Shown here one piece after another: positions 1-8,928 of a DNA stretch of 44,034 bases. The DNA lies in assembly GCA_964556425.1 (NCBI GenBank), contig CAZKWC010000024.1, forward strand, positions 1 through 44,034, in the 5' to 3' direction. The stretch comes from JALQUL01 sp964556425 (GTDB lineage: Bacteria > Pseudomonadota > Gammaproteobacteria > Burkholderiales > Burkholderiaceae_C). Position 1 is the first letter of the stretch; each line of letters opens with the position of its first letter. The translations under genes were made by a program, and so were the position numbers. Under the pieces are notes generated by a model, which saw only the letters and a list, made by a program, of their open reading frames with translations, had not been told where the DNA came from and made no database searches.

Positions 1-33
1 TGGCAGGGGGAGAATAATAGAGTTACTCCAGCT

Positions 34-1419
34 CTAATCCAACAACATCACCTGCACCCAGTCGCCTTCTTGTACATTGCCTTGCTCGGGGGCAAGCACT
101 ACTAAACAATTGGCGGTGGTCATAGAACTTAAAACTCCCGAGCCTTGGTTGCCAATTAACTTCACATAATTTTGTTGGTTTTCAAGGCTAATAAAAGCTC
201 TTTGGTATTCGGTGCGGCCTGGTTTTTTGCGTATAGCGCTGCTGCTTATTGCGCTAATAAGGCGGGGGCTATTGCTTATCGCGCCTTGCATTTTTTGTAA
301 TGCTGCTTTTACAAAAATCATAAAGGTCACCATAACGGCTACGGGGTTGCCGGGTAGCCCAAATACTGGAATCATTCGAGGCGAATGTGAGTGTGAATTT
401 GAGTATGGGCCGGCCTGTGATGATGGGGCTAAATCAACATCAAAATTGCTAGAGTATTGTGGTAATAGTCCAAAAGCCATTGGCCTGCCGGGGCGCATGG
501 CAATTCGCCAAAATTCCACTCCGCCTAAAGGCGTTTGAGTCGTGTTGTTTTGAGCTAATTCAGCCATCATAGTTTTGGTAAAGTCGGCTTCGCCCACACT
601 TACGCCGCCACTGGTAATAATGCAGTCGGCTTGGCTTAATGCGCTGATATAGGCGGCTTTTAAGAGCTCGGGTTGATCGGGTATACAACCTAAATCAATC
701 ACCTCATAAGCTAACTGCGACAACATACCAAACACGGTGTAGCGATTACTATCGTAAACAGCACCATGCCTTGGTAAATCGCCTAGGCTTAAGATTTCAT
801 CACCGGTAGAAAAATAGGCCACCTTTAAAGGCCGCATTACGCAAACTTCAGCAATGCCTAAACTGGCAATTAAACCCAAAGCAGCGGGTGTTAATTTTTG
901 GCCTTTTTGAAGCGCTGGTAAACCTTGTTGCAGGTCTTCACCACACAGCCTACGGTTGTCACCGGTTTTAATTTTTGTATCGTTAATAACAATGCTTTGT
1001 GTGGCTTCGTTAAAGCTGCAATTTTCTTTAGGAATGACGGTATCAAAACCTTCTGGCATGACGGCGCCAGTGGTAATTTTAATGCACACTCCCACTAGAG
1101 TTGCAAGGGGTTCTGAAGGCGTGAATGGGTGGCCTGCAAAGGTTTCACCAATTATTTTAAGCCTTATGCCATCGGGTGTTTTTAATGCTTCCTCATCTAA
1201 AGATTGACCATTGAATGCATAACCATCCATGGCAGAATTATTGTGGGGTGGCACATTTATAGGCGAAATAATTGCCTGCGCAAGCACTTTATTAAAAGCC
1301 GAAAATAAAGGCAAAGTTTCGCTTAATTCAGAGGGCTTTACCGTATTTAATATTTGCTCTAAAGATTCAGAAACACTTTTATCTATTTGCTGATAAGACG
1401 CTGCAGTGGATGGGTTCAT
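34..1419 (-). CDS. moeA: Molybdopterin molybdenumtransferase MoeA
   Basis: MoeA inserts molybdate into adenylylated molybdopterin, the last step of molybdenum cofactor synthesis in the cytosol. The protein shows the family signatures NSAMDGYAF near the N terminus, TSGGVSVGEADF in the middle and GLPGNPVAVMV toward the C terminus. I chose the ATG at 1419 (461 aa) because family members start roughly this far before the NSAMDGYA motif; a TTG at 1485 in the same frame would add 22 residues without a clear ribosome binding site. A Ser/His/Asn-rich insertion lies just before the GLPGNP motif and probably forms a surface loop. The gene is last in the order moaA-mobA-moeA on the minus strand, so these are likely co-transcribed. 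The family assignment is firm; the start is uncertain. Confidence 0.93.
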   Translation of the reverse strand: MNPSTAASYQQIDKSVSESLEQILNTVKPSELSETLPLFSAFNKVLAQAIISPINVPPHNNSAMDGYAFNGQSLDEEALKTPDGIRLKIIGETFAGHPFTPSEPLATLVGVCIKITTGAVMPEGFDTVIPKENCSFNEATQSIVINDTKIKTGDNRRLCGEDLQQGLPALQKGQKLTPAALGLIASLGIAEVCVMRPLKVAYFSTGDEILSLGDLPRHGAVYDSNRYTVFGMLSQLAYEVIDLGCIPDQPELLKAAYISALSQADCIITSGGVSVGEADFTKTMMAELAQNNTTQTPLGGVEFWRIAMRPGRPMAFGLLPQYSSNFDVDLAPSSQAGPYSNSHSHSPRMIPVFGLPGNPVAVMVTFMIFVKAALQKMQGAISNSPRLISAISSSAIRKKPGRTEYQRAFISLENQQNYVKLIGNQGSGVLSSMTTANCLVVLAPEQGNVQEGDWVQVMLLD

Positions 1420-1526
1420 AGGTGGTGGATTCACACAAAGTGGACGTTGAATAGGCAGCTTTTTAACAAGCCAAAATAGATTCAATTGAATCTTAAGCGG
1501 CTTGCCTAAATTGGCTACCTAAATTG

Positions 1527-2195
1527 TTAATTGACTAATTGGCTAATTTGTTCGTTCATTTGTGCCAGTTCTGCATGGCTGTTAATGTTGGCAAAATCAA
1601 GGGCATTATGGCTACTTAAACCAATTTCTAATATGGCAACATTTTCTTGTTGAGCCCAGGTTTCAATTTTGGCTTTTCCCGCCATTAAATAGTTTTCTAA
1701 AGAAGCACTTAATGACTGGTGAATCAAGCAAAAAACGGGCTGCACTTGGTAGCTGTCTAGCTGCCTAACAGGACAATTTTTTAAACTGAGTTCTTGGCTT
1801 GAATAACTTGCCACCATGGCAATACGGGTGTTTTGTGAAGTGGCCAATTGTTTTAATTGTGCCACTAAATCAGCCGGGAAAAATGGCGTATCGCAGGGGG
1901 TAATTTGTAGCCAAGGGGTTGGGCATTGTTTTAAACCAGCTAACATGCCTGCCAAGGGGCCTAAATAGCCCTCTAGGGTGTCTTTTAGCACAGTACAACC
2001 CAATTGCTCGTATTCCTCAATAGANNNNNNNNNNNNNNNNNNNNNNNNNNNNNNNNNNNNNNNNNNNNNNNNNNNNNNNNNNNNNNNNNNNNNNNNNNNN
2101 NNNNNNNNNNNNNNNNNNNNNNNNATGCCGCCCATTCTGGTGGCTCGGCCACCTGCCAAAATTAAGCCGCTTACTTGTGTATCTTTTGTGGTCAT
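1527..2195 (-). CDS. mobA: Molybdenum cofactor guanylyltransferase MobA (interrupted by an N gap)
   Basis: MobA transfers GMP from GTP to molybdopterin to give the guanine dinucleotide form of the cofactor. The N terminus has the nucleotide-binding signature LILAGGRATRMGG and the part after the gap has GYLGPLAGMLAGL and TPCDTPFF, both typical of the family. A run of 100 N replaces about 34 codons right after the glycine-rich loop, which hides the conserved lysine of that loop. The frame on both sides of the gap agrees and the number of missing residues fits what I recall of the E. coli protein. It sits 75 bases after moaA and 41 bases before the long form of moeA, which fits a shared transcript. 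The gene is probably intact in the organism. Confidence 0.88.
   Translation of the reverse strand: MTTKDTQVSGLILAGGRATRMGGXXXXXXXXXXXXXXXXXXXXXXXXXXXXXXXXXXSIEEYEQLGCTVLKDTLEGYLGPLAGMLAGLKQCPTPWLQITPCDTPFFPADLVAQLKQLATSQNTRIAMVASYSSQELSLKNCPVRQLDSYQVQPVFCLIHQSLSASLENYLMAGKAKIETWAQQENVAILEIGLSSHNALDFANINSHAELAQMNEQISQLVN
2025..2124. other. Assembly gap of exactly 100 N inside mobA
   Basis: One hundred consecutive N. This is the conventional length for a gap of unknown size, but the flanking mobA frame is kept and the spacing fits the protein family, so the true gap may be close to this length. No biological feature can be read here. Confidence 0.99.
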
Positions 2196-2270
2196 ATATG
2201 GCTTTTTAAATAGATGGCTTTTTAATAGGTAATCGGTAAAGGCTTTATAAGGCGTGTTTTTTTATTATTT

Positions 2271-3464
2271 TTAACCGCCTATATAACTCATTTCAACCCG
2301 TTTACCGTTGTTGCTAGGGGCAATACCTAAGGCTCTTAGTTCGGAGTAATGATCGGTGCGTTGATGCCAAATTTGTGCAATTGTGCGAGCTAATGCAGAT
2401 TCTTTTTCTGCGTCATTATTCATCGCAGGGTTGCGCAAAATTTCTCTTAAATCGTAACCTTGGCTGGCAAATAGGCATAAATAGAGTTTGCCTTCAGTTG
2501 AAATCCTTGCCCGGTTACAGTCTTTACAAAAAGCTTTGCTCACGCTGCTAATAAGGCCAATTTCTCCTGCGACTTTATCGTGTGTGCCATCGGCATTTTT
2601 ATAACCATAACGTTCTGCAGTTTCGCCTGTTACTGTGGCGGGCAATTGCATAAGGCCAAACTCTTGGTCTAATAGTTCAATAATTTGCTTAGAGGGCAGT
2701 ACATCGTCCATGCGCCAGCCATTGGTGGCTCCCACATCCATAAATTCAATAAATCGAAGGGCTATACCAGAGTGCCTAAAATGCCTAGCCATTGGAATGA
2801 TTTGGTCGTCATTAACGCCTTTTTTTACCACCATATTGACCTTTAAGCCTTTATAAGGTGTTCCATTGACTTCACTGCCAAGGCCTACTTCTTTAGCAAT
2901 GGCAATGCTGTCTAAAACAGCTTGAACTGGAAAATCAACATCGTTCATGCGCTTAAAAATGGCGTCATCAAGGGCATCTAAACTAACGGTCACTCGGTTA
3001 AGGCCCGCCGCTTTTAGTGAGGCGGCTTTTTTGCCTAATAAAACACCATTGGTGGTTAGGGTGATATCTACTACCTTACCCTCTGGAGTTTTCAGTTGGG
3101 CTAATGACTCAATTAAGATTTCAATGTTTTTGCGCAGTAATGGTTCGCCCCCTGTTAGCCGAATTTTTTCAACGCCGTTTTGTACAAAAACTTTGGCTAA
3201 TTGGGTAATTTCTTCAAAACTTAAAAGTGAAGAGTGGGGTAAATATTGGTATTGGCTGTTAAATACCTCTTTGGGCATGCAGTAGCTGCATCTAAAGTTG
3301 CAACGGTCAGTCACGCTGATTCTAAGGTCACGCAATGGCCTGTTTCGGGTGTCTAACATGGGCACTGTGTTATTCAAATTGTGTTGGTGATTAAAAGGTG
3401 TGTGAAGCAGGGGTTCAGCACCCATTAAAAATCCATTTTGGATTGGAATAATTTTATGTGTCAT
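2271..3464 (-). CDS. moaA: GTP 3',8-cyclase MoaA (radical SAM)
   Basis: MoaA makes the first intermediate of molybdenum cofactor synthesis by radical rearrangement of GTP. The N-terminal cluster motif CNFRCSYC (Cys55, Cys59, Cys62) binds the SAM-coordinated 4Fe-4S cluster. A second cysteine set near residues 312-330 (FCKDC and a later LYLC) binds the substrate-side cluster, and the protein ends in the Gly-Gly tail required in this family. At 397 aa it has a roughly 40-residue leader before the conserved core, as betaproteobacterial MoaA proteins tend to have. Upstream of the ATG I see only a weak ribosome binding site. It is the first gene of the moaA-mobA-moeA set on the minus strand. Confidence 0.96.
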   Translation of the reverse strand: MTHKIIPIQNGFLMGAEPLLHTPFNHQHNLNNTVPMLDTRNRPLRDLRISVTDRCNFRCSYCMPKEVFNSQYQYLPHSSLLSFEEITQLAKVFVQNGVEKIRLTGGEPLLRKNIEILIESLAQLKTPEGKVVDITLTTNGVLLGKKAASLKAAGLNRVTVSLDALDDAIFKRMNDVDFPVQAVLDSIAIAKEVGLGSEVNGTPYKGLKVNMVVKKGVNDDQIIPMARHFRHSGIALRFIEFMDVGATNGWRMDDVLPSKQIIELLDQEFGLMQLPATVTGETAERYGYKNADGTHDKVAGEIGLISSVSKAFCKDCNRARISTEGKLYLCLFASQGYDLREILRNPAMNNDAEKESALARTIAQIWHQRTDHYSELRALGIAPSNNGKRVEMSYIGG

Positions 3465-3536
3465 GAAGATTTATTTGGCCAAAAAAAGGTTGCTACTTTA
3501 GTAATCGTAGGAGGCAGTCTGCAGTTCAAAGCAGAG

Positions 3537-3557
3537 TTGGCTATTGGCTATTGGCTA
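3537..3557. repeat. Three tandem TTGGCTA units
   Basis: The heptamer TTGGCTA occurs three times head to tail in the 228-base spacer between moaA and yajQ. It is short, and no function is implied by the sequence. Confidence 0.7.
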
Positions 3558-3692
3558 CAAGTGGACAAGGCTGGCTAAGTAGAGCTTGAAGCCATCATTA
3601 TTTTTTTGATGAGCTCCAGCCATTATTGCTTAGGCCATGCCACTTGTGCCAAGCATTAACAAGTGTGCTATTGGGCAGCTTGTTATTGCCAA

Positions 3693-4178
3693 TTAATCAC
3701 GAAAGTTATTAAAGCTCAATGGTAAATCTTTTATTTCCGATTTGATTAAAGCCATTGCAGCTTGTAGGTCATCCCGTTTAGCACCAGACACCCTTACCGC
3801 ATCACCTTGAATCGAGCCTTGCACTTTCATTTTGCTCTCTTTTAATAATTTGGTGATTTTTTTGGCATTTTCGGATTCAATACCGGCTTTTACCTTAACA
3901 ACTCGTTTTAATTTATCGCCCCCTAGTTTTTGGATGTCACCAATATCTAGAAAACGTAAATCAACATTGCGTTTAGCTAGTTTGTTGCTTAAAACGTCAT
4001 GAACTTGGTCAAGTTGAAAGTCAGAGTCACCAAAAATAGTGATATCTTTGTCTTTTAATTCAACCGCTGCAGATGAGCCTTTAAAATCAAAACGAGTTAA
4101 GATTTCTTTTGCTGCGTTTTCTACAGCATTTTTTACTTCAACCATTTCTGGTTCGCATACAGTGTCAAAAGATGGCAT
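3693..4178 (-). CDS. yajQ: YajQ family nucleotide-binding protein
   Basis: This 161-residue protein matches the YajQ (UPF0234/DUF520) family over its whole length. It shows the opening MPSFDTVCEPEMVEVKNA, the RFDFKGSSA stretch and a closing segment near LPLSFNNFRD. Family members have two ferredoxin-like domains and bind nucleotides; some bind cyclic di-GMP and act as regulators, but nothing in this sequence shows which role applies here. The gene is divergent from murB, with only 36 bases between the two start codons, so their promoters must be very close to, or overlap, the neighbouring coding region. Family assignment is firm; molecular function is open. Confidence 0.93.
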   Translation of the reverse strand: MPSFDTVCEPEMVEVKNAVENAAKEILTRFDFKGSSAAVELKDKDITIFGDSDFQLDQVHDVLSNKLAKRNVDLRFLDIGDIQKLGGDKLKRVVKVKAGIESENAKKITKLLKESKMKVQGSIQGDAVRVSGAKRDDLQAAMALIKSEIKDLPLSFNNFRD

Positions 4179-4214
4179 GATTCAGAGATTCTATAAACAA
4201 AACCTAATTGTCCC

Positions 4215-5273
4215 ATGATTGTCGAGAAAAATGTAGCCCTTAAAGAGCTTAATACCTTTGGAATTGAAGCAAAAGCCAACGAATTGGTCAGAGTAAGCTC
4301 AACAGCTGAGTTAAAAGCTTGGGTTGAAACAGGTGCACTAGCTCAAAAAGAGACTTTTGTTTTGGGTGGTGGCAGTAATTTAGTCCTTACAGGTGATGTT
4401 GCACCTTTAGTGATAAAAATGGAAATTCCTGGTATTGAGTTGGTAGAGGAAACTGCCAAACATTTTATTTTGGAAGTAGGCGCTGGGGTGGGTTGGCATG
4501 ATTTAGTCACTTGGACTATTCAAAACAATTATCCAGGCCTAGAAAATATGGCTTTAATACCTGGTACGGTGGGTGCCTCTCCGGTGCAAAATATTGGTGC
4601 TTATGGGGTTGAGTTGCAAGATAGGTTTCATTCCCTAGAGGCAATTGATTTAATTACCGGCCAAGTTTTTGAACTTAATGCGGCGCAATGTGCATTTTCT
4701 TACCGTGATTCTGTGTTTAAGCATAAAGCGGCCAAAGAGGGCGATTTTGGTTTGGCGGGTAGGGCCGTTATTACCAAGGTAAGGCTGGCGCTGCCCAAGC
4801 AGTGGAAGCCCGATTTAGGTTATGCCGATATCGAGAAAAAAATGGCTCAGTTACAAATTACTCAGCCTACTTGTAGGCAAATTTACGACATGGTAATTGA
4901 AATTCGCCAAGCTAAATTACCCGACCCAGCCATTATTGGTAATGCAGGTAGTTTTTTCAAGAACCCAGTGGTAAGTTCACATCAGTGCGAAGATATTATT
5001 TTGCGCGAGCCAAAAGTAGTGCACTACAAACTTCACGATGGCACTTGTAAGTTGGCTGCGGGTTGGTTAATTGATGCCTGTGGCTGGCGCGGAAAATCAA
5101 TTGGTAGGGCCGGTGTCTATGAAAAACAAGCCTTGGTTTTGGTCAATAGAGGCGGTAAAAATGGCATAGAAGGCGCCACAGGGGGCGAGGTCATGACCTT
5201 GGCTAAAGCCATACAAACCAGTGTTTATGAGCGATTTGGGATTAGGTTAGAGCCCGAGCCAGTGGTGTTATAA
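4215..5273 (+). CDS. murB: UDP-N-acetylenolpyruvoylglucosamine reductase MurB
   Basis: MurB is the FAD- and NADPH-dependent enzyme that reduces UDP-GlcNAc-enolpyruvate to UDP-MurNAc in the cytosol, the second committed step of peptidoglycan synthesis. The FAD-binding GGGSNLVL motif lies near residues 51-58, GTVGASPVQNIGAYG near 119-133 and the active-site GNAGSFFKNP segment in the C-terminal third. At 352 aa it has the long form (type I) seen in most proteobacteria. The start at 4215 leaves a leader of at most a few dozen bases after the divergent yajQ gene. A strong terminator hairpin follows within 10 bases of the stop. Confidence 0.97.
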   Translation: MIVEKNVALKELNTFGIEAKANELVRVSSTAELKAWVETGALAQKETFVLGGGSNLVLTGDVAPLVIKMEIPGIELVEETAKHFILEVGAGVGWHDLVTWTIQNNYPGLENMALIPGTVGASPVQNIGAYGVELQDRFHSLEAIDLITGQVFELNAAQCAFSYRDSVFKHKAAKEGDFGLAGRAVITKVRLALPKQWKPDLGYADIEKKMAQLQITQPTCRQIYDMVIEIRQAKLPDPAIIGNAGSFFKNPVVSSHQCEDIILREPKVVHYKLHDGTCKLAAGWLIDACGWRGKSIGRAGVYEKQALVLVNRGGKNGIEGATGGEVMTLAKAIQTSVYERFGIRLEPEPVVL

Positions 5274-5280
5274 AAACAAA

Positions 5281-5312
5281 AAAGCCCTTGAGTAAATTCA
5301 AGGGCTTTTTTT
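5281..5312. terminator. Bidirectional intrinsic terminator between murB and ppnP
   Basis: An 11-bp perfect stem (5281-5291 with 5298-5308) with a 6-nt loop is followed by a T run on the plus strand and preceded by an A-rich run, so it can act for murB and for the convergent ppnP gene. Confidence 0.9.
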
Positions 5313-5405
5313 ATGAGTGCTTAGGGGACAAAAGTAGAGTAACTGGCAATTATTAGAAAACTGCAGAAAAATGAGCTACTTGGCTACCCAGCCAGTATTA
5401 AAAAC

Positions 5406-5723
5406 TTAGGCGTAATGACAAATATAGTGATAAGCCTCGGCCACTTTAATATCAAAATAAGAGTTGGCAGGAATTGAGAATTTTTCACCGGCAGTTGATG
5501 TTAACCATTGCTCTGTTCCGGCTAGGCGGTACTCACAGCTACCAGCACTGCATTCCATGATTTCAGCTGCACTAGTTGAAAAACGCAATTCGCTAGCTAA
5601 TACCACACCCACCGACAATTGTGTGCCGTCTGCTGCCGTTAAACTGTGGCTCACGCATTTGCCATCAAAATAAACGTTGGCTTTGGTCGAGACGGTCATT
5701 TGATTGAGTTTTTCAGTTGTCAT
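5406..5723 (-). CDS. ppnP: Pyrimidine/purine nucleoside phosphorylase PpnP
   Basis: The 105-residue protein matches the PpnP (formerly YaiE, DUF1255) family along its full length, including KANVYFDGKCVSHS, GVVLASELRFSTSAAEIMEC and the closing FDIKVAEAYHYICHYA. Family members are small cupin-like beta-barrel enzymes that phosphorolyse a broad range of nucleosides, so the role is nucleoside salvage in the cytosol. It is a monocistronic gene facing murB across a shared terminator. Confidence 0.93.
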   Translation of the reverse strand: MTTEKLNQMTVSTKANVYFDGKCVSHSLTAADGTQLSVGVVLASELRFSTSAAEIMECSAGSCEYRLAGTEQWLTSTAGEKFSIPANSYFDIKVAEAYHYICHYA

Positions 5724-5827
5724 AAGTTATTACCTGTAATTAAAAATGATGATGCTATTTTAATTCAAATTTAACCTGCACTTTTGCAACCCACTAACCG
5801 CCCTTTTCAAAGCCTTATTTTTAGGTT

Positions 5828-6349
5828 TTACCAACCGTTAGAGCCGCCACTCATGGGTTGCGCCTGACGGATAACTGTGGACTGGTTAAGTGGCATGACT
5901 TGCAAAGGAATATAACGACCTGGGTCGTTGCTTAGTTGTACAGAGTATTTAAAACCAGCATATTCATACACCACGTTGTAGCCGCTAGTACGGTTTTCAT
6001 ATTGGTTTTCTGTATAACATTGTTGAATATTTTGAGTTTGTGGTGCCGAGTTATTGGTCTCAATTTGGTTACCAATAATAGCACCGCCTACAGCGCCTAA
6101 AATAGTGGCGCCAGTGCGACCATCACCTTTGCCAAAACGGTTGCCAATAGCAGCACCTACTGCTAAACCTGTTACTCCGCCAATACCTGTATTTTGACCT
6201 TGTGTTTGTACAGTTTGATTGGTACAAACTTGCTTAGGTACGACAACTTGAGTAATGATAGGTGTGGTCGATAAAACACGGCCCATTTCTTGAGCAGAGC
6301 TCACAGTTGCAACCGCCATTAATAAGCAAGTGATATAAATTTTTTTCAT
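5828..6349 (-). CDS. Glycine-zipper 2TM envelope protein
   Basis: The protein (173 aa) begins with a clear Sec signal peptide, residues 1-19 or so (MKKIYITCLLMAVATVSSA). In the middle is a Gly/Ala zipper with two short hydrophobic stretches (TGLAVGAAIGNRFG and ILGAVGGAIIGNQIE), typical of the glycine-zipper 2TM domain of the 17-kDa surface antigen group. There is no lipobox cysteine after the signal, so it is probably a periplasmic or outer-membrane-associated protein rather than a lipoprotein. The C-terminal part is conserved beta-type sequence with a cysteine in QQCYTENQYENR. A good ribosome binding site (AAGGA) precedes the ATG. Function is not known; such proteins are often linked to envelope integrity. 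Confidence 0.85.
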   Translation of the reverse strand: MKKIYITCLLMAVATVSSAQEMGRVLSTTPIITQVVVPKQVCTNQTVQTQGQNTGIGGVTGLAVGAAIGNRFGKGDGRTGATILGAVGGAIIGNQIETNNSAPQTQNIQQCYTENQYENRTSGYNVVYEYAGFKYSVQLSNDPGRYIPLQVMPLNQSTVIRQAQPMSGGSNGW

Positions 6350-6747
6350 AGTGTGTCCTTGAGTAGGATAATGTGACGCATCTATTGTATTGACAATAAA
6401 AGCGGATGAATTGAGTGTTGTGAAAGTAACCGTAACAACTTGTTATATTATTACTGAAGGTGTTTAGGAAGTAGCAACTAAACTCTTGGCCGTATTCATG
6501 GCACTGGCTAGGGTGAACTATTGGATTGACTTTTTCAGCCGTAGTAAAGACTATAGGAGTCAATATTTGCTTAATAACTCATTCCAATACGTACCATGGC
6601 TACATGCATTCGAGTTTTAATATAGACCCTTTTATTTTGCAGTGAATTGGTCTATAAATGACTTCTAAATCTATCATTAGCAACAATAAATGGCTTAAGT
6701 TAAAAGCTTAGTTGAACATTTTAAAGACAAATAAGAAATCAAATCAA
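6350..6747. other. Intergenic, 398 bases
   Basis: This holds the promoter side of the glycine-zipper gene and the end of the reductase gene. One inverted repeat of 8 bp (6621-6628 with 6649-6656, 20-nt loop) is visible. No tRNA, small RNA or convincing coding region was seen. Confidence 0.5.
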
Positions 6748-7125
6748 TCAAACTAAGCGATACTCTTGTGCAATACCAAGCCAACTATCGGGGCTAAAAC
6801 CAACGGTTACCTTATTGTCTGGCCAAATAGCAACTGGCCGTTTAATTGAGCTTGGATGATGCAAAGCCAAATCAATTACTCCAGAGGCAGTTTTACTGGC
6901 ATTTTTCTCTTCTTCAGTTAGGCTTCGCCAAGTGGTACCTTTTTGATTAATAAGTACATTTGCTTGAATTTGATCGAGCCAAAACTGAACATCAGATGAG
7001 CTAAGTGGATTTTTTTTGAGGTCAATGAATTCAAAATGAATGGAATTGTCCGTTAACCAAGCACGGGCTTTTTTAACGGTGTCGCAGTTAGGAATTCCAT
7101 AAACTAAAATAGGTGGTAATGGCAT
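6748..7125 (-). CDS. YffB/ArsC-family thioredoxin-fold reductase
   Basis: This 125-residue protein belongs to the ArsC/Spx superfamily, closest in pattern to YffB. It opens with a beta strand and the motif YGIPNCDTVKKARAW, which carries the single catalytic-type cysteine, then has NQKGTTWRSL and SIKRPVAIW, the conserved second half of the fold. The motif around the cysteine differs from true arsenate reductases, so I would not call it arsenate resistance; it more likely acts in thiol redox chemistry. I chose the ATG at 7125 because the conserved domain starts immediately after it; an in-frame ATG at 7149 would add eight residues. It stands alone in a gene-poor stretch. Confidence 0.86.
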   Translation of the reverse strand: MPLPPILVYGIPNCDTVKKARAWLTDNSIHFEFIDLKKNPLSSSDVQFWLDQIQANVLINQKGTTWRSLTEEEKNASKTASGVIDLALHHPSSIKRPVAIWPDNKVTVGFSPDSWLGIAQEYRLV

Positions 7126-7515
7126 GATAGTATTGAATATTAGATGCAAATCAAAATAATAGGATACACCTGTGAAATAATTTGGGTCGACGGAATTGGC
7201 AAAATTTGTGACAAAATACCACTTTTTTAAGATTTGTCGTAAATGGTGAGCTTGCGTTATGTACTCTCGTGTCGCTTATAAGTCTGACAACTCTCATTGT
7301 TTTCTTTATTCTTTACGAACGATTCAATCACTGGTCCTAATAGGCTATTTATCTATTAGTTAAAAAGTGTCATTCTAAAGTCATTGAGTAAAAAACGCAG
7401 TTGATTATTCAATTTATTCTTATTTCTTTGATTTCTTAGTTCACGCCAGTAAAGTAGACGCCTTATTGATGCGGCTTAGCATTTTTCAAAACTTCAACCC
7501 TCCATACAATCACTC
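7126..7515. other. Intergenic between divergent reductase and folC, 390 bases
   Basis: Promoters for both flanking genes should lie here. The only structure I see is a weak 7-bp inverted repeat (7337-7343 with 7353-7359). accD, a frequent neighbour of folC in related bacteria, is absent from this position. Confidence 0.5.
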
Positions 7516-8838
7516 ATGAAATCATTTGATAATTTAGACGCTTGGTTAGCACACTGCGAACAGCTGCATAGCAAGGCAATTGATATGGGGCTTGATCGGG
7601 TTCGCTTGGTAGCCCAAAGAATGCAGCTTCAATTTAACTGTCCAGTAGTAACTGTAGCTGGTACTAATGGTAAGGGTTCTACCTGTGCCATGTTGGAGTC
7701 TATTTGGCGTGCATCGGGTTATAAAACAGGAGTTTACGGCTCTCCTCATTTGGTTTATTTTGAAGAGCGCCTTAGGGTCTCTGGGGTGCCTGTTCAAACT
7801 GAGGTCTTATTAGCGGGTTTTGCTAAAGTAGAGCAAGCTAGAAGCCAAATCAATGCAAGCACACCCGAGCCAGTGTCCTTAACTTATTTTGAGTTCACGA
7901 CACTAGCCATTATGTACACCATGTCTCAGCTCAATTTAGATGTAGTGATATTAGAAGTGGGCATGGGTGGCCGATTAGATGCAGTCAATATTATTGACAC
8001 CGATTGTGCTGTAATTACCAGCATTGACCTAGACCATATGGAGTTTTTAGGTTCAGACCGTGAACAAATTGGCGCGGAAAAAGCAGGAATTATGCGTGCC
8101 AATAAGCCCGTTATTATTAGCGATCCAGTGCCGCCAGCCAGTATTATTGCTGCGGCTAAAAATATAGGTGCTGATGCATGGGTGATGGGTACTGATTTTA
8201 ATTTTTCGGGCGATAAGCAGCAATGGGCATGGGCAGGTCGTAGTCGTCGATATGCTGGACTTGCTTATCCCGCTTTAAGAGGGGCCAATCAGCTTTTGAA
8301 TGCTTCTGGTGTTTTAGCGGTAATTACGGCATTAAGAGAGCTTTTACCCGTAGATGCTCAATCTATTCGCTTAGGTTTAGCTACCGTGGAGCTGACTGGG
8401 CGTTTCCAAGTCATACCAGGTCAACCTTCTTTGGTGTTAGATGTTGCTCATAACCCACATTCTGTAGCAGCTTTAGCGGCCAATTTAGATGCTATGGGAT
8501 TTTTTCAAAATACTTACGCAATTTTTGGAGCAATGGCAGATAAAGATTTAGCGCCCATGTTTGAGAAAATTGCGCCCATTATTGACCATTGGTATTTCAC
8601 CGACCTCCCAACAGCAAGGGCTGCAAGCGCTTTGGCATTGGCAGAGCGTTGGAAACCACACGATCCAAAGGGCCGAGTAAAGGTAAAATGCTTTGAAAAT
8701 CCCAAAGCGGCTCTTCAAGAAGCGAGTAATAATGCTCAACCGACTGATAGAATCGTAGTGTTTGGATCTTTTTATACGGTAGGTGGTGTGCTCACAAATG
8801 GCGTAGCCCGTTTACCCACACCTCAAGCCACCACTTAG
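7516..8838 (+). CDS. folC: Dihydrofolate synthase / folylpolyglutamate synthase FolC
   Basis: FolC joins glutamate to dihydropteroate and then extends the glutamyl tail of folates, using ATP, in the cytosol. The P-loop VTVAGTNGKGSTCAML lies at about residues 45-60, followed by the GSPHLVYFEERLRV loop, VGMGGRLDAVN near 155 and the Mur-ligase-type C-terminal domain with LVLDVAHNPHS near 310. At 440 aa it is the normal bifunctional length. It opens the plus-strand run folC-SPOR-purF-gltX. GlyA elsewhere in the window generates the one-carbon folate pool that FolC retains. Confidence 0.96.
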   Translation: MKSFDNLDAWLAHCEQLHSKAIDMGLDRVRLVAQRMQLQFNCPVVTVAGTNGKGSTCAMLESIWRASGYKTGVYGSPHLVYFEERLRVSGVPVQTEVLLAGFAKVEQARSQINASTPEPVSLTYFEFTTLAIMYTMSQLNLDVVILEVGMGGRLDAVNIIDTDCAVITSIDLDHMEFLGSDREQIGAEKAGIMRANKPVIISDPVPPASIIAAAKNIGADAWVMGTDFNFSGDKQQWAWAGRSRRYAGLAYPALRGANQLLNASGVLAVITALRELLPVDAQSIRLGLATVELTGRFQVIPGQPSLVLDVAHNPHSVAALAANLDAMGFFQNTYAIFGAMADKDLAPMFEKIAPIIDHWYFTDLPTARAASALALAERWKPHDPKGRVKVKCFENPKAALQEASNNAQPTDRIVVFGSFYTVGGVLTNGVARLPTPQATT

Positions 8839-8855
8839 ATTTTTTATATCTATTA

Positions 8856-8889
8856 AACAACTCATAGGTTTTTTAGCTTTTGAGTTGTT
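8856..8889 (+). other. Inverted repeat after folC
   Basis: Nine-base arms (8856-8864 and 8881-8889) are perfectly complementary around a T-rich 16-nt loop, between folC and the SPOR gene. There is no T run after the stem, so it is a weak terminator candidate or an mRNA structure. Confidence 0.4.
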
Positions 8890-8928
8890 GATTCACAGTT
8901 TTTTATGGCTTGTTTGCATTATTAAAAT

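Noticed and set aside
6234..6563. Minus-strand open frame of about 109 codons overlapping the glycine-zipper gene start
   Set aside because: It is out of frame with a gene that has a signal peptide and a good ribosome binding site, and has unnatural composition rich in His, Cys and Tyr.
6748..7125. Arsenate reductase / arsenic resistance
   Set aside because: The pattern is that of YffB, and no arsenic genes are nearby.
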